The notes under the pieces were generated by a model. It worked only from the letters and a program-made list of their open reading frames with translations. It searched no databases and had not been told where the DNA came from. From an uncultured Treponema sp. (GTDB taxonomy: Bacteria > Spirochaetota > Spirochaetia > Treponematales > Treponemataceae): DNA of 44,969 bases. This document shows positions 15,637 to 23,909 of this stretch, one piece after another. The stretch is from positions 1 through 44,969 of the forward strand of contig CALCRU010000072.1 of NCBI GenBank assembly GCA_937894335.1, read 5' to 3'. Numbering within the stretch: the first letter of the stretch is position 1; each line of letters opens with the position of its first letter. The position numbers were made by a program, and so were the translations under genes.

Positions 15637-15665
15637 TTGAAAAATGCGCCACACTTATATAAACT
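15637..15665 (+). promoter_or_regulatory. Candidate dinG promoter
   Basis: TTGAAA (15637-15642), 17 bases, then TAAACT (15660-15665); an overlapping TATAAA lies at 15658-15663. It sits inside the longer open frame that begins at 15607 and so favours the downstream ATG at 15685 as the real start. Confidence 0.4.
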
Positions 15666-15684
15666 GCTTTGCGGGTGGCGAATT

Positions 15685-18141
15685 ATGGATGTAAAATCCC
15701 GATTTTCAGAAGATGTGCTTGTCTCCATGCGTAAGGACATTCAGGAAGCTGGCGGTAACGAGGTTTTCTGGGCCGGTACAATCGACAGGGAGGGACTTGT
15801 GGTTTCTGTGGAAGTGGGGGCGAGGGGAAAATCCGACGAAGTAGCCGTAAACCAGAGTGTGGCCAGAGAAGGCAATGTGCTGATTCACAACCATCCTTCG
15901 GGATACCTAGTTCCCAGTGATGCCGACATGTCTGTTGCCGCTAATGCCTCCGAAAGTTCTCTTGGATTTTATATAGTAAACAATGATGTGGATGATCTGT
16001 ATGTGGTGGTGGAGCCGATAAAGCCCAAGGTTATTGTTCCCCTTGAAAGTGAAGAGGCTGCATTTTACCTTTCTGAGGGAGGCCCCCTTTCTTCCCAGTC
16101 TGATTTTTTTGAAGAAAGACCTTCCCAACTGGCACTGGTAAAATCCGTAGCAGAATCCTTCAATAAAAACCAGATTGCCGTCTTTGAAGCTGGAACAGGT
16201 GTAGGAAAAAGTTATGCCTATCTTATTCCTTCCATGCTGTGGGCAGTCCGCAATAAAGAGAGGGTTGTAATTTCCACTGGTACCATAAACCTCCAGCAGC
16301 AACTTATGGAAAAGGATGTTCCTGCCGCCGCAAAAATACTGGGCATGCAAAATCAGATAAAGGCTGTCCTTCTTAAGGGCCGGCAGAACTATGTGTGCCT
16401 TCGCCGCCTTTCTGACGCAGCCTTGGAAAGGGATTTGTTTAGCGAAGAAACAGAGGTGTTTGACCGTATAAGCGACTGGGTAAAGACTACTTCTACAGGA
16501 AGCCGTTCAGACCTTTCATTTATGCCACCAGAGTCAATGTGGTCTAGGGTGAATTCCGAAAGTGACGCCTGTATGGGAATAAGGTGCCCCCATCGGGAAA
16601 AGTGTTTTGTAATGAAGGTTCGTAAGGAAGCCATGGATGCAAACATTGTCATTGTTAACCATCACCTTCTTTTTGCAGACATAGAAAGCCGCATGAACGG
16701 AGTGGGATACGATGATGCTGCCGTCCTTCCTCCCTACCGCCGCATTGTTTTTGATGAGGCCCACGGAATAGAAGACAGCGCCACAAGTTTCTTTAGCGAG
16801 GGTGTAAACCGCTTTAAGGTTTCAAAACAGCTTAATCTGCTTTACCGTCAGAGACATTCCAGCATTTCGGGCTTTCTGGTGCAAAGCATGGCTCTTTCTT
16901 CCTGCGAAGACCGGAGTGGGGAAGCCTCTCAGCTTTCTACTTCTGTTAAGGAGGCTTTTCTTGCCCTTGACGAGGCGGCTCTTGACACCCTAATGGAAGA
17001 CAGAAGTGCTCGCATAAATGAAGTTTCTTCCCCAAGGTTTGTCCGCGTCTTTGAGGCTTTGGAAAAAGTTAGGTCTTCTCTTGCGGCCTTTATAACCCTT
17101 ACCCATGAGGTTCTTGAAGGGGTAGCAGAAGACGATGCCGATGTTCCCTGTGTGTGGGAGGCAAAGACTGTACTTCGTCGTTTGGAAGACATTGCTGTTC
17201 TGTGTAAGAATTTTTCAGCTTGGGACGAAAGGGAAGACACAGTTTTCTGGATTCAGAAGCAGCTTTTTAACTCAAAGGTGCAGGGTGGGGAATCAGTCTG
17301 GTATGTTCAGTTTTATCAAACTCCCCTTGACATAGCCCCCCTTATGAATTCTGGCGTGTTTGAGCCAATGGAAACTGTAGTGTGTACCAGCGCCACCCTC
17401 CGCATAGGAAATGACTTTTCCTTCTGGATGAGGCGTACTGGTTCTGCTTTTGTGGAAGAGAATAGACTTTCTTCTGGAGTGTTTGACTCTCCCTTTCCTT
17501 ATAGAACAAATGTTCTTTTTGCTGTTCCCAACGATGCGCCTCTTCCCGACAATTTTTCCTATCAGGGCTATGTGGAAGAAACAGTTCCCAGCCTGATACT
17601 TGCCGCTGGAGGAAGGACTCTTGTTCTTTTTACTTCCTACGATAGCTTGCGCAGGGCTTACGAGAAAAGTCGCATAAGGCTAAGGGATGCAGGCTTTACC
17701 CTTTTAAAGCAGGGGGATGACGACCGCTTTAGGCTTCTGGAACTTTTTAAAACAGACAGGACCAGCGTACTGTTTGCCACAGATAGTTTCTGGGAGGGAG
17801 TGGATGTTCCCGGTGAAAGTTTAAGTCAAGTAATAATAGTAAAGCTTCCCTTTGCCGTTCCCAATGATCCTGTGTTTGCCGCCCGTAGCGAACTTATAGA
17901 AAAAAAAGGCGGCTCTTCCTTCATGGAACTTTCCGTTCCCCAAGCGGTAATGAAATTTAGACAGGGGTTTGGTCGTCTTATGAGGAGGGGTGACGATAGG
18001 GGTTGCATAATAGTCCTTGACCGCCGCATAATAGAAAAGCCCTACGGACGCATATTTGTTCAGAGCGTTCCCCAGACTCGCCGTATGTACAATCCTCTTA
18101 AGGATATAATTCCTGCCGTACAAGATTTTTTTAAGGTTTGA
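15685..18141 (+). CDS. DinG/XPD-type helicase with N-terminal JAMM domain
   Basis: 818 residues. The first 120 form a JAMM/MPN (RadC-like) domain: Glu26, then His68-Asn-His70 in LIHNHPSG, Ser78 and Asp81, which is the complete zinc-binding pattern H-x-H-x(10)-D. A helicase of the DinG family follows: Walker A EAGTGVGKS (168-176), the four-cysteine iron-sulfur region (one in YVCLRRL, three in CMGIRCPHREKC), DEAH box VFDEAHGIED, and late motifs TSFWEGVDVPG-like (DSFWEGVDVPG) and RQGFGRLMRRGDD. DinG unwinds DNA or RNA-DNA hybrids 5' to 3'. Fusing a JAMM domain to DinG is unusual; the common extra domain is an exonuclease. The start is set at 15685 because a promoter and palindromes lie in the upstream open frame. 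Confidence 0.82.
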   Translation: MDVKSRFSEDVLVSMRKDIQEAGGNEVFWAGTIDREGLVVSVEVGARGKSDEVAVNQSVAREGNVLIHNHPSGYLVPSDADMSVAANASESSLGFYIVNNDVDDLYVVVEPIKPKVIVPLESEEAAFYLSEGGPLSSQSDFFEERPSQLALVKSVAESFNKNQIAVFEAGTGVGKSYAYLIPSMLWAVRNKERVVISTGTINLQQQLMEKDVPAAAKILGMQNQIKAVLLKGRQNYVCLRRLSDAALERDLFSEETEVFDRISDWVKTTSTGSRSDLSFMPPESMWSRVNSESDACMGIRCPHREKCFVMKVRKEAMDANIVIVNHHLLFADIESRMNGVGYDDAAVLPPYRRIVFDEAHGIEDSATSFFSEGVNRFKVSKQLNLLYRQRHSSISGFLVQSMALSSCEDRSGEASQLSTSVKEAFLALDEAALDTLMEDRSARINEVSSPRFVRVFEALEKVRSSLAAFITLTHEVLEGVAEDDADVPCVWEAKTVLRRLEDIAVLCKNFSAWDEREDTVFWIQKQLFNSKVQGGESVWYVQFYQTPLDIAPLMNSGVFEPMETVVCTSATLRIGNDFSFWMRRTGSAFVEENRLSSGVFDSPFPYRTNVLFAVPNDAPLPDNFSYQGYVEETVPSLILAAGGRTLVLFTSYDSLRRAYEKSRIRLRDAGFTLLKQGDDDRFRLLELFKTDRTSVLFATDSFWEGVDVPGESLSQVIIVKLPFAVPNDPVFAARSELIEKKGGSSFMELSVPQAVMKFRQGFGRLMRRGDDRGCIIVLDRRIIEKPYGRIFVQSVPQTRRMYNPLKDIIPAVQDFFKV

Positions 18142-18158
18142 AACTTTCCCTTAACCAG

Positions 18159-18187
18159 TTGAAAAAATCCTCAGAGTGGCTTATACT
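18159..18187 (+). promoter_or_regulatory. Promoter abutting the plsC start codon
   Basis: TTGAAA (18159-18164), 17 bases, TATACT (18182-18187), then seven bases to the ATG at 18195. The geometry predicts a leaderless plsC transcript. It argues against the alternative TTG start at 18138, which lies upstream of this promoter. Confidence 0.55.
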
Positions 18188-18194
18188 TGAAGCC

Positions 18195-18935
18195 ATGTCA
18201 AGTATCATTACGCTCACATGTCTGGTAAGTTTACTGGTCTTTCCCACTCTTATCCTCTGCTTTGTGTATCCTCTAAGCAAAAAGTGGTCTCTCTTTTGGT
18301 CAAACTTTATAACGACCTACTGCGACAGAGTTTTTTTCTCCATACTCAAGCTGTACAAGAAATTCAATCTGATTGAAGACGACAACCTTAAGAATGAACT
18401 TCCTGGACAGTTTTTGGTAGTTTCAAATCATCAGAGTCTTTTGGACATTTGCGTACACCTGCATTTCTTTGGAGGGCTTAGGACTCGCTTTGTGGCCAAG
18501 GATAGCCTTGCAAAGGTTCCCATGGTGGGCAAGATGCTCAAGAGTCAGGGACACTGCCTTATTCCCCGTAAGGGTGTCCTTTCCATGAAGGCACTGGATT
18601 CTTTTGCAGACAGGGTAAAGGCTTCGTCCAACTGGATTCCCGTTATCTTTCCTGAGGGAACTCGAAGTAGGGACGGCTCTTTGGGTAAGTTTTATTCCGC
18701 AGGATTCAGACGGTTGGAAGAGCAGCTTAACCTTCCTGTAGTGGTGTGTGCCCTTGACGGTGGATGGCGTATTTCTCAAATTGACACGATTTTTAGAAAC
18801 CTGCACCGCGGTTCTTACCAGGTAAAGATTTTAAAGGTGTTTGAGGCACCAAAAAATAAGGAAGAGGAAATGTCCATTCTGGAGGAGTCTCGCACTCTTA
18901 TAGAAAATCAGTTGCAGGAATGGCGCAAGGACTAA
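18195..18935 (+). CDS. plsC: 1-acyl-glycerol-3-phosphate acyltransferase
   Basis: 246 residues of the PlsC family, which acylates lysophosphatidic acid at the inner membrane in phospholipid synthesis. An N-terminal hydrophobic segment (SSIITLTCLVSLLVFPTLIL) is followed by the catalytic NHQSLLD (an NHxxxxD motif), the RKG motif in IPRKGVLSM, and FPEGTRSR, which binds the phosphate. These are acyltransferase blocks I to III. It follows dinG by 53 bases. A TTG start at 18138 would add 19 residues and overlap dinG by four bases, but the ATG begins at the membrane segment and sits just after a good promoter. Confidence 0.88.
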   Translation: MSSIITLTCLVSLLVFPTLILCFVYPLSKKWSLFWSNFITTYCDRVFFSILKLYKKFNLIEDDNLKNELPGQFLVVSNHQSLLDICVHLHFFGGLRTRFVAKDSLAKVPMVGKMLKSQGHCLIPRKGVLSMKALDSFADRVKASSNWIPVIFPEGTRSRDGSLGKFYSAGFRRLEEQLNLPVVVCALDGGWRISQIDTIFRNLHRGSYQVKILKVFEAPKNKEEEMSILEESRTLIENQLQEWRKD

Positions 18936-18978
18936 AGGCTAAATCCAGTCCAAATTCATGTTTTTCCTGCCTGCGTAC

Positions 18979-19008
18979 TTGACAAACTTAGTGTTTTTTG
19001 TGTACACT
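18979..19008 (+). promoter_or_regulatory. Promoter of the zinc-ribbon gene
   Basis: TTGACA (18979-18984), an 18-base spacer and TACACT (19003-19008), followed by a GGAGGA ribosome site before the ATG at 19048. The -35 is a perfect consensus. Confidence 0.65.
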
Positions 19009-19047
19009 CATTAAACTGTAAAATCGATTTTTTTTTGGAGGAACGTC

Positions 19048-19221
19048 ATGGCCGGAGCCAGTAAGAACTCTCGTACGACTGTTGCAACTCAAAAGTTTAT
19101 CTGCCCAGATTGTGGTGGTGAAATCGTCATGAAGACACTTTTTGAGAACGGCAGACTCAGAAATGTTGCTGAGTGCCAGAAGTGCAAGCGCACAGAACGC
19201 AGACCTAAGGACTTTAAATAA
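19048..19221 (+). CDS. 57-residue zinc-ribbon protein
   Basis: A small basic protein encoded just upstream of rpsT. It has two cysteine pairs, ICPDCGG at residues 18-24 and ECQKCKR at 42-48, 19 residues apart, the pattern of a zinc ribbon like those of ribosomal proteins L33 and L32. The ends are rich in Lys and Arg (KRTERRPKDFK). A GGAGG site lies at a good distance and the upstream promoter is strong, so it is probably highly expressed. It may be an L33-like ribosomal or ribosome-bound protein, but it is not a clear L33. Genes this small are easily missed. Confidence 0.75.
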   Translation: MAGASKNSRTTVATQKFICPDCGGEIVMKTLFENGRLRNVAECQKCKRTERRPKDFK

Positions 19222-19247
19222 GCCTGCGACGGGAAACACAAGTTGTC

Positions 19248-19276
19248 TTGACTGTCTTCCCGGTAGTATATAAAAT
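19248..19276 (+). promoter_or_regulatory. Promoter of rpsT
   Basis: TTGACT (19248-19253), 17 bases, TAAAAT (19271-19276); an alternative TATAAA is at 19269-19274. A GGGGG ribosome site follows before the TTG start at 19304. A partial inverted repeat CGGGAA/TTCCCG brackets the -35 box. Confidence 0.55.
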
Positions 19277-19303
19277 TTTTAATAGATTTTTGGGGGTATT
19301 CCT

Positions 19304-19591
19304 TTGTCAGTAAAGAAGACATCTGCAGAAAAACGCCATGACCAGAGCGAAGTTCGCCGCATGCGCAATAAGGCAGTAAAATCACGCTGCCATACAACAG
19401 TAAGAAAGTATCTCGATGCTATCCAGAAAAAAGATCAGGCTTTGGCATCTGAGTGCCTTCGCAAGGTTTCATCTGAGTACGATAACGCATTCCGCAAGGG
19501 CGTAATCAAGCGCAACACTGCTGCTCGCAAGAAGAGCCGCATGGCAAAACTCTTTAATGTAACCTTTGCAGCAGAAAGCGCCGCAAAATAG
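19304..19591 (+). CDS. rpsT: 30S ribosomal protein S20
   Basis: 95 residues, typical of S20, which binds 16S rRNA at the base of the small subunit. Recognisable parts are the N-terminal Lys/Ser-rich start, the RRMRNKAVKSR helix, and HRNTAARKKSR-like KRNTAARKKSRMAKLF near the end. It uses a TTG start preceded by GGGGG seven bases upstream; weak starts are common for autoregulated S20 genes. An intrinsic terminator follows 33 bases after the stop. Confidence 0.93.
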   Translation: MSVKKTSAEKRHDQSEVRRMRNKAVKSRCHTTVRKYLDAIQKKDQALASECLRKVSSEYDNAFRKGVIKRNTAARKKSRMAKLFNVTFAAESAAK

Positions 19592-19623
19592 CATTGAGCC
19601 GGTAAATGCCGTCTTATGCAAAC

Positions 19624-19659
19624 GCCAGACTACAGTAAAAGGGTGGTCTGGCATTTTTT
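19624..19659 (+). terminator. Intrinsic terminator after rpsT
   Basis: GCCAGACTAC (19624-19633) pairs with GTGGTCTGGC (19643-19652) around a nine-base loop, with one G-T pair, followed by A and six T. It separates rpsT from the HU gene. Confidence 0.85.
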
Positions 19660-19689
19660 ATCCCTAAAAGAACTTGGCGGAGAAGAGAA

Positions 19690-20004
19690 GTGGCAGAAAA
19701 AAAAATAACAAAATACGATTTGGTTGATTCTGTGTATCAGTCTGTGGACTGCGACAAGCGGCTTGTGCTTGAAGTTGTTGACGGACTTTTGGAACAGTTA
19801 AAAAACTCTCTTAAAGACGGTAATACCATAGAACTGAGGGGCTTTGGAACATTTGAACCTAGGCTTAGAAAGGGAAGGGCTAAGGCAAGAAATCCAAAGA
19901 CGGGAGAATCTCTTTCCGTTGCACCCCACTATGTAGCGGCATTCCGTTCTGGTCAAGAATTAAAAAAAGCCCTGTGGACTCTTCCCCTGCAAGATGAAGA
20001 ATAA
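19690..20004 (+). CDS. hup: HU-family DNA-binding protein
   Basis: 104 residues of the HU/IHF family, a dimeric nucleoid protein that bends DNA. The core IELRGFGTFEPRLRKGRAKARNPKTGE holds the GFGTF motif and the beta-arm with RNPKTG. The start is GTG at 19690, preceded by GGAGAAG. The C-terminal tail (WTLPLQDEE) is somewhat longer than in ordinary HU. The last 11 bases overlap lnt, so the two genes are translationally linked. Confidence 0.92.
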   Translation: MAEKKITKYDLVDSVYQSVDCDKRLVLEVVDGLLEQLKNSLKDGNTIELRGFGTFEPRLRKGRAKARNPKTGESLSVAPHYVAAFRSGQELKKALWTLPLQDEE

Positions 20005-21601
20005 AAGGCGTTTTTTGCTTTCTGCTTCCTGCATTGTCTTTGCCTCTCTTCTGTTTTATCTTTCCCATCCCAATGCTATTTTTTCTTCAGGGTTGGGCTT
20101 TTTGGGTTATGTGGCCCTTGCTCCAGTCTTTGTCTTTATCCGTTACTCTAGAACAAAAACCGTCTGGCTGTACGGGGCTCTTTACGGACTCCTTTCCTAC
20201 GGTTCCTTCTGCTCATGGCTAGCGTCCTTTCATCCTCTTACAATCTACCTTATCTGCTTTCTTTATGCCGTTATATGTTCCCTCCTTTTTCTTGTTCTTA
20301 AACTGGCATACTCAGTAAGTCTTGCTGGTCTGAAGTTTTTTACAATGGCGACAGTTTGGCTTTCTTATGAATACATAAAAACCTTGGGATTTTTAGGATT
20401 CAGTTACGGAATTATGGGATACACTCAGTGGCAGAATCCTTACATGCTTTCCCTTTCTTCCTTAGGGGGAGTCTGGCTTCCTTCTCTTGCCTGCATTTTG
20501 TCTTCTGCCTTTCTTGCCCGATTTTTTCAAGACCTTATTGAAAACAAAAAAAAACTTTGTGTAAGAAATTTTATTTTTCTTTTCTGCTTTTGCGCCAGTG
20601 TTCTGCTTTTTAACGGAGCCGGATTTTTTGTGCGCCTTTTTAACTCTGCCTCATCCTACCAGAAGACGGTGAAAGTTATTGCTGTACAGGGAAATGTTGA
20701 CCCATGGAAGGGAGGAATTGCCTCTTACTCAGCAAATGTAAAATCCCTTATGTCGCTTACTGACGAAGCCCTTTCTCAGTCTCCTGACGCACAGATTGTG
20801 GTGTGGCCCGAAACAGCTTTTGTTCCGCCCCTTGTCTATCATTACAATGCTAGGGTAGACTACGACCGCTACCAACTTGTCCTTTCCTTTTTGACTTATC
20901 TTTCCCAAAAGGATGCTTGCTTTGTCGTGGGAAACCAGCATTCCGTTGACGAAGGAAAAAAATATACTGACGACTACAATGCGGCCCTTGTCTTTGATCC
21001 AAAAGAAAATTTTCTTATTCCTCCTGAGCCAGAAATTTACACTAAGCAGCATTTGGTTCCCTTTACGGAATGGTTCCCCTACGAAAAGATTTTTCCCCAC
21101 CTGTACAAGGCTCTCTTGCAGGGTGATACCCACCTTTGGTCCCAGGGTAAGGAATGCACTGTGTTTGAAAAGAGGGGGCTTGTCTTTTCTACACCCATCT
21201 GTTTTGAAGACACCTTTGGAGACGGATGCAGACGCTTTGTTCTTAACGGAGCAAAATGCTTTGTAAACCTAAGTAACGATGCTTGGGCGGCTAGCCTTGC
21301 CTGTCAAATGCAACATCTTTCTATGGCGGTCTTTCGTTCCTCAGAAAATAGGGTGCCTTCCGTCCGCAGTACGGCAAGCGGAATGACATGCCTTATAAAC
21401 TCAGACGGAAGCCTTGCCCAATGTGCAGAGCCTTTCTGCAAAGCATGGATTTCCTGTGACATTCCTGTAGAGGAAGACATGAAGCTTACGCTCTACACAA
21501 AAGTTGGAGACTGGCTGCCTCTGCTTTCAATACTGCTTGCTCTTCTGATGGTTAGTTTGGGTGCCGCAAAACCTCTTGCAAGGGCAATAAAAAATCGTTA
21601 A
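19994..21601 (+). CDS. lnt: Apolipoprotein N-acyltransferase
   Basis: 535 residues. Adds the third acyl chain to lipoproteins in the inner membrane. The first 210 residues hold several membrane segments; the rest is a nitrilase-like domain with the catalytic triad Glu273 (VVWPETAF), Lys351 (EIYTKQHLVPFTEW) and Cys403 (TPICFEDTFG). A last membrane segment (LPLLSILLALLMVSLG) ends the protein. Its substrates are abundant in this window: three predicted lipoproteins. It overlaps hup by 11 bases and precedes the bactofilin gene by nine. Confidence 0.93.
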   Translation: MKNKRRFLLSASCIVFASLLFYLSHPNAIFSSGLGFLGYVALAPVFVFIRYSRTKTVWLYGALYGLLSYGSFCSWLASFHPLTIYLICFLYAVICSLLFLVLKLAYSVSLAGLKFFTMATVWLSYEYIKTLGFLGFSYGIMGYTQWQNPYMLSLSSLGGVWLPSLACILSSAFLARFFQDLIENKKKLCVRNFIFLFCFCASVLLFNGAGFFVRLFNSASSYQKTVKVIAVQGNVDPWKGGIASYSANVKSLMSLTDEALSQSPDAQIVVWPETAFVPPLVYHYNARVDYDRYQLVLSFLTYLSQKDACFVVGNQHSVDEGKKYTDDYNAALVFDPKENFLIPPEPEIYTKQHLVPFTEWFPYEKIFPHLYKALLQGDTHLWSQGKECTVFEKRGLVFSTPICFEDTFGDGCRRFVLNGAKCFVNLSNDAWAASLACQMQHLSMAVFRSSENRVPSVRSTASGMTCLINSDGSLAQCAEPFCKAWISCDIPVEEDMKLTLYTKVGDWLPLLSILLALLMVSLGAAKPLARAIKNR

Positions 21602-21610
21602 GATAGAACT

Positions 21611-22024
21611 ATGGCAAAAGATACAACTAATGTAACCGTGTTCGGTCAGGAAACGGAATTTGACGGAGTACTGGAGTTTACTGATAACCTGATTATAACC
21701 GGAAAATTCAAGGGTTCCATAAAGGCCACTGGTACGCTGGAAATTGACCGCTCGGCAGAATGCTCAGTGGATTCCATTTCTGCAGCCTCGGTTGTTGTAT
21801 CTGGAAAAGTGAAGGGAAACATAGAGGGAACGGAAAGGGTGGAGCTGTGCAACGGAAGTTCCGTTACTGGTGACATCCGCACGGCCAGACTTAGGATAGC
21901 CGACAATGTTGATTTTGTTGGTCAGGTTTCCATGATCGAAGACAGCAATGATGTTGATTTGTTTACGCTTGCCTCTGACGAATACAAGAGCGCACTTGTA
22001 ATGAAGTCTGTGGAAGCGCGGTAA
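21611..22024 (+). CDS. Bactofilin
   Basis: 137 residues of the bactofilin (DUF583) family, self-assembling cytoskeletal proteins with a right-handed beta-helix. The repetitive pattern of G-x-hydrophobic steps is clear: ITGKFKGSIKATGTLEI, VVVSGKVKGNIEGTE, SSVTGDIRTARLRI. Short flexible ends flank the core. In spirochetes bactofilins influence cell shape and helical form. It follows lnt closely and probably shares its transcript; rho after it has its own promoter. Confidence 0.88.
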   Translation: MAKDTTNVTVFGQETEFDGVLEFTDNLIITGKFKGSIKATGTLEIDRSAECSVDSISAASVVVSGKVKGNIEGTERVELCNGSSVTGDIRTARLRIADNVDFVGQVSMIEDSNDVDLFTLASDEYKSALVMKSVEAR

Positions 22025-22039
22025 ATTTTTATATTCCTG

Positions 22040-22068
22040 TTGACACACAAAGTCTTTTGCTGATAAAA
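22040..22068 (+). promoter_or_regulatory. Candidate rho promoter
   Basis: TTGACA (22040-22045) with a -10-like GATAAAAT at 22062-22069, giving a 16-17-base spacer and a leader of about 55 bases with a GGAGAA site before the rho ATG. A second weak -10, TAGAAT, occurs further down. Rho genes are often autoregulated through their leaders; nothing here proves it. Confidence 0.45.
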
Positions 22069-22130
22069 TCAAATCATCCTATTATTTTTTCCCTACAGTA
22101 GAATATATATTTTCCAATGGAGAACATCTC

Positions 22131-23861
22131 ATGGCATTTAGAAAATCACGCAGCACAGAAGATTCAGCGGAAGAAGCCCAGTCGGCAGAGTCTGTTCTGT
22201 CTCAGACACCTCAGGAACCGGGTACGGACGCTCCAGTAGAGGAAGGAGACGCTCCAAAAGTCCGCAGAAAGCGCGTTGTAAGAAAGGCTGCGCCTCAGGA
22301 AGAATCCGCTTCTGCAGAAGTAGCTTCAGAAAATCCCCAGAGTCAGGCTTCTGCACCTGTAGCACCTTTGGCAGAGGAGTCTCAGGAAGAGCATCCTTCA
22401 AGGGAAGGTTACGGTCGTCCTGCGAGCCGCTACAACAACCGCTATAACGGCAACCGTTACGGAAACGGATACCGTTCAAACAGTTACCGGTCAAATGGAA
22501 ACTACGAACGCAATGCACAGGCACGCCTTGAAGCAGCGGAAGCAGCCCAGCGCATAGAAAATCCAGAAGAGTACGAGTCCAAACCCAGACTCCTTATAAA
22601 TGATCTTACAAAAATGGGTATGCATGAACTCCGCGATCTGGCAACCCAGTACGGAATGACTGCTGACGACCTTGCCCCAATGAAAAAGCAGGACCTTATT
22701 TTTAGCATACTTAAGGCCCACACTGAGCACGGCGGAATTATTTTTGCAAGCGGCTCTCTGGAGATTCTGCCCGACGGATACGGGTTCTTGCGCAGTCCCC
22801 AGAACTCATATCTACCTGGTCCCGATGACATTTACATTTCTCCAAGCCAGATAAGGCTTTTTAACCTTAAGACAGGCGACACCATTTACGGTCAAACAAG
22901 AAGCCCTAAGGAAGGCGAACGCTTCTTTGCACTGCTCAGAATAGAAACCGTAAACTTTGACGAGCCCAGAGTAGCCCAGACGCGCATTCCTTTTGAAAAT
23001 CTTACACCACTGTATCCTAACGAAAAGCTCCGCCTTGAAACAGTAAGCACAGAACTTTCCACTCGCATTGTTGATTTGTTTGCGCCCATTGGAAAGGGGC
23101 AGCGTCTTCTTATCGTTGCTCCTCCAAAAGCTGGTAAGACAATACTCATGCAGAAAATTGCAAATGCAATTACAGCCAACAATCCAGAAGTCTACCTGAT
23201 TGTTCTTCTTATCGATGAACGCCCCGAGGAAGTTACCGAAATGGAGCGTAGCATTAAGGCAGAGGTAATTTCTTCCACATTCGATGAGCAGGCCACTCGC
23301 CATGTTCAGGTTGCGGAAATGGTTCTTGAAAAGGCAAAGCGTCTTGTTGAGCATAAGAAGGATGTGGTTATCTTCCTTGACTCAATTACCCGTCTTGCTC
23401 GTGCCTACAACCAGACTGTTCCCACTTCGGGAAAAGTTCTTTCTGGTGGTGTTGACTCCAACGCTCTGCACAAGCCCAAGAGATTCTTTGGTGCTGCTCG
23501 CAATGTGGAGGAGGGGGGAAGCCTTACCATTATTTCGACTTCGCTTATCGAAACAGGAAGCCGCATGGATGAGGTTATCTTTGAAGAGTTTAAGGGTACT
23601 GGTAACAGCGAAATTGACCTTGACCGCAAACTTGCAGAACGACGCCTCTTCCCTGCAATTAACATTAAGAAGTCTGGCACCCGAAAGGAAGAACTGCTCC
23701 TTACAGAGGACGAACTGCAGAAGATGTGGCTCTTGCGCAAGGCAACTAGCGACATGGATGATGTGGGCATGCTGGAACTTATTATGGACAAGATGCGAAA
23801 GACAAAGGACAACAACGCCTTCTTTGCTAGCATGAATCCTGGGTCTGCCGCTACAAATTAG
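22131..23861 (+). CDS. rho: Transcription termination factor Rho
   Basis: 576 residues, longer than the 420 of E. coli Rho. The RNA-binding domain with DGYGFLR (215-221) and the ATPase with PPKAGKT (331-337), LLIDERPEEVT and VIFLDSITRLARAYN are complete. The extra length is N-terminal: an acidic Ala/Glu/Pro stretch (about 10-90) and a tract at 93-126 built of Arg, Asn, Tyr and Gly. Such insertions in other Rho proteins help RNA binding or drive condensate or prion-like assembly. It has its own candidate promoter. Confidence 0.95.
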   Translation: MAFRKSRSTEDSAEEAQSAESVLSQTPQEPGTDAPVEEGDAPKVRRKRVVRKAAPQEESASAEVASENPQSQASAPVAPLAEESQEEHPSREGYGRPASRYNNRYNGNRYGNGYRSNSYRSNGNYERNAQARLEAAEAAQRIENPEEYESKPRLLINDLTKMGMHELRDLATQYGMTADDLAPMKKQDLIFSILKAHTEHGGIIFASGSLEILPDGYGFLRSPQNSYLPGPDDIYISPSQIRLFNLKTGDTIYGQTRSPKEGERFFALLRIETVNFDEPRVAQTRIPFENLTPLYPNEKLRLETVSTELSTRIVDLFAPIGKGQRLLIVAPPKAGKTILMQKIANAITANNPEVYLIVLLIDERPEEVTEMERSIKAEVISSTFDEQATRHVQVAEMVLEKAKRLVEHKKDVVIFLDSITRLARAYNQTVPTSGKVLSGGVDSNALHKPKRFFGAARNVEEGGSLTIISTSLIETGSRMDEVIFEEFKGTGNSEIDLDRKLAERRLFPAINIKKSGTRKEELLLTEDELQKMWLLRKATSDMDDVGMLELIMDKMRKTKDNNAFFASMNPGSAATN

Positions 23862-23874
23862 AGGGTAAAATCCC

Positions 23875-23904
23875 TTGACTAAGTGGTGCCCCTTTTGCTA
23901 TACT
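23875..23904 (+). promoter_or_regulatory. Promoter of the L31 gene
   Basis: TTGACT (23875-23880), 18 bases, TATACT (23899-23904), starting only 14 bases past the rho stop. It gives a leader of about 150 bases before rpmE. Confidence 0.65.
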
Positions 23905-23909
23905 GGTTT

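Noticed and set aside
15607..15684. Upstream ATG of dinG adding 26 residues
   Set aside because: The region holds a candidate promoter and half of a perfect palindrome, and the added residues are not part of the JAMM domain.
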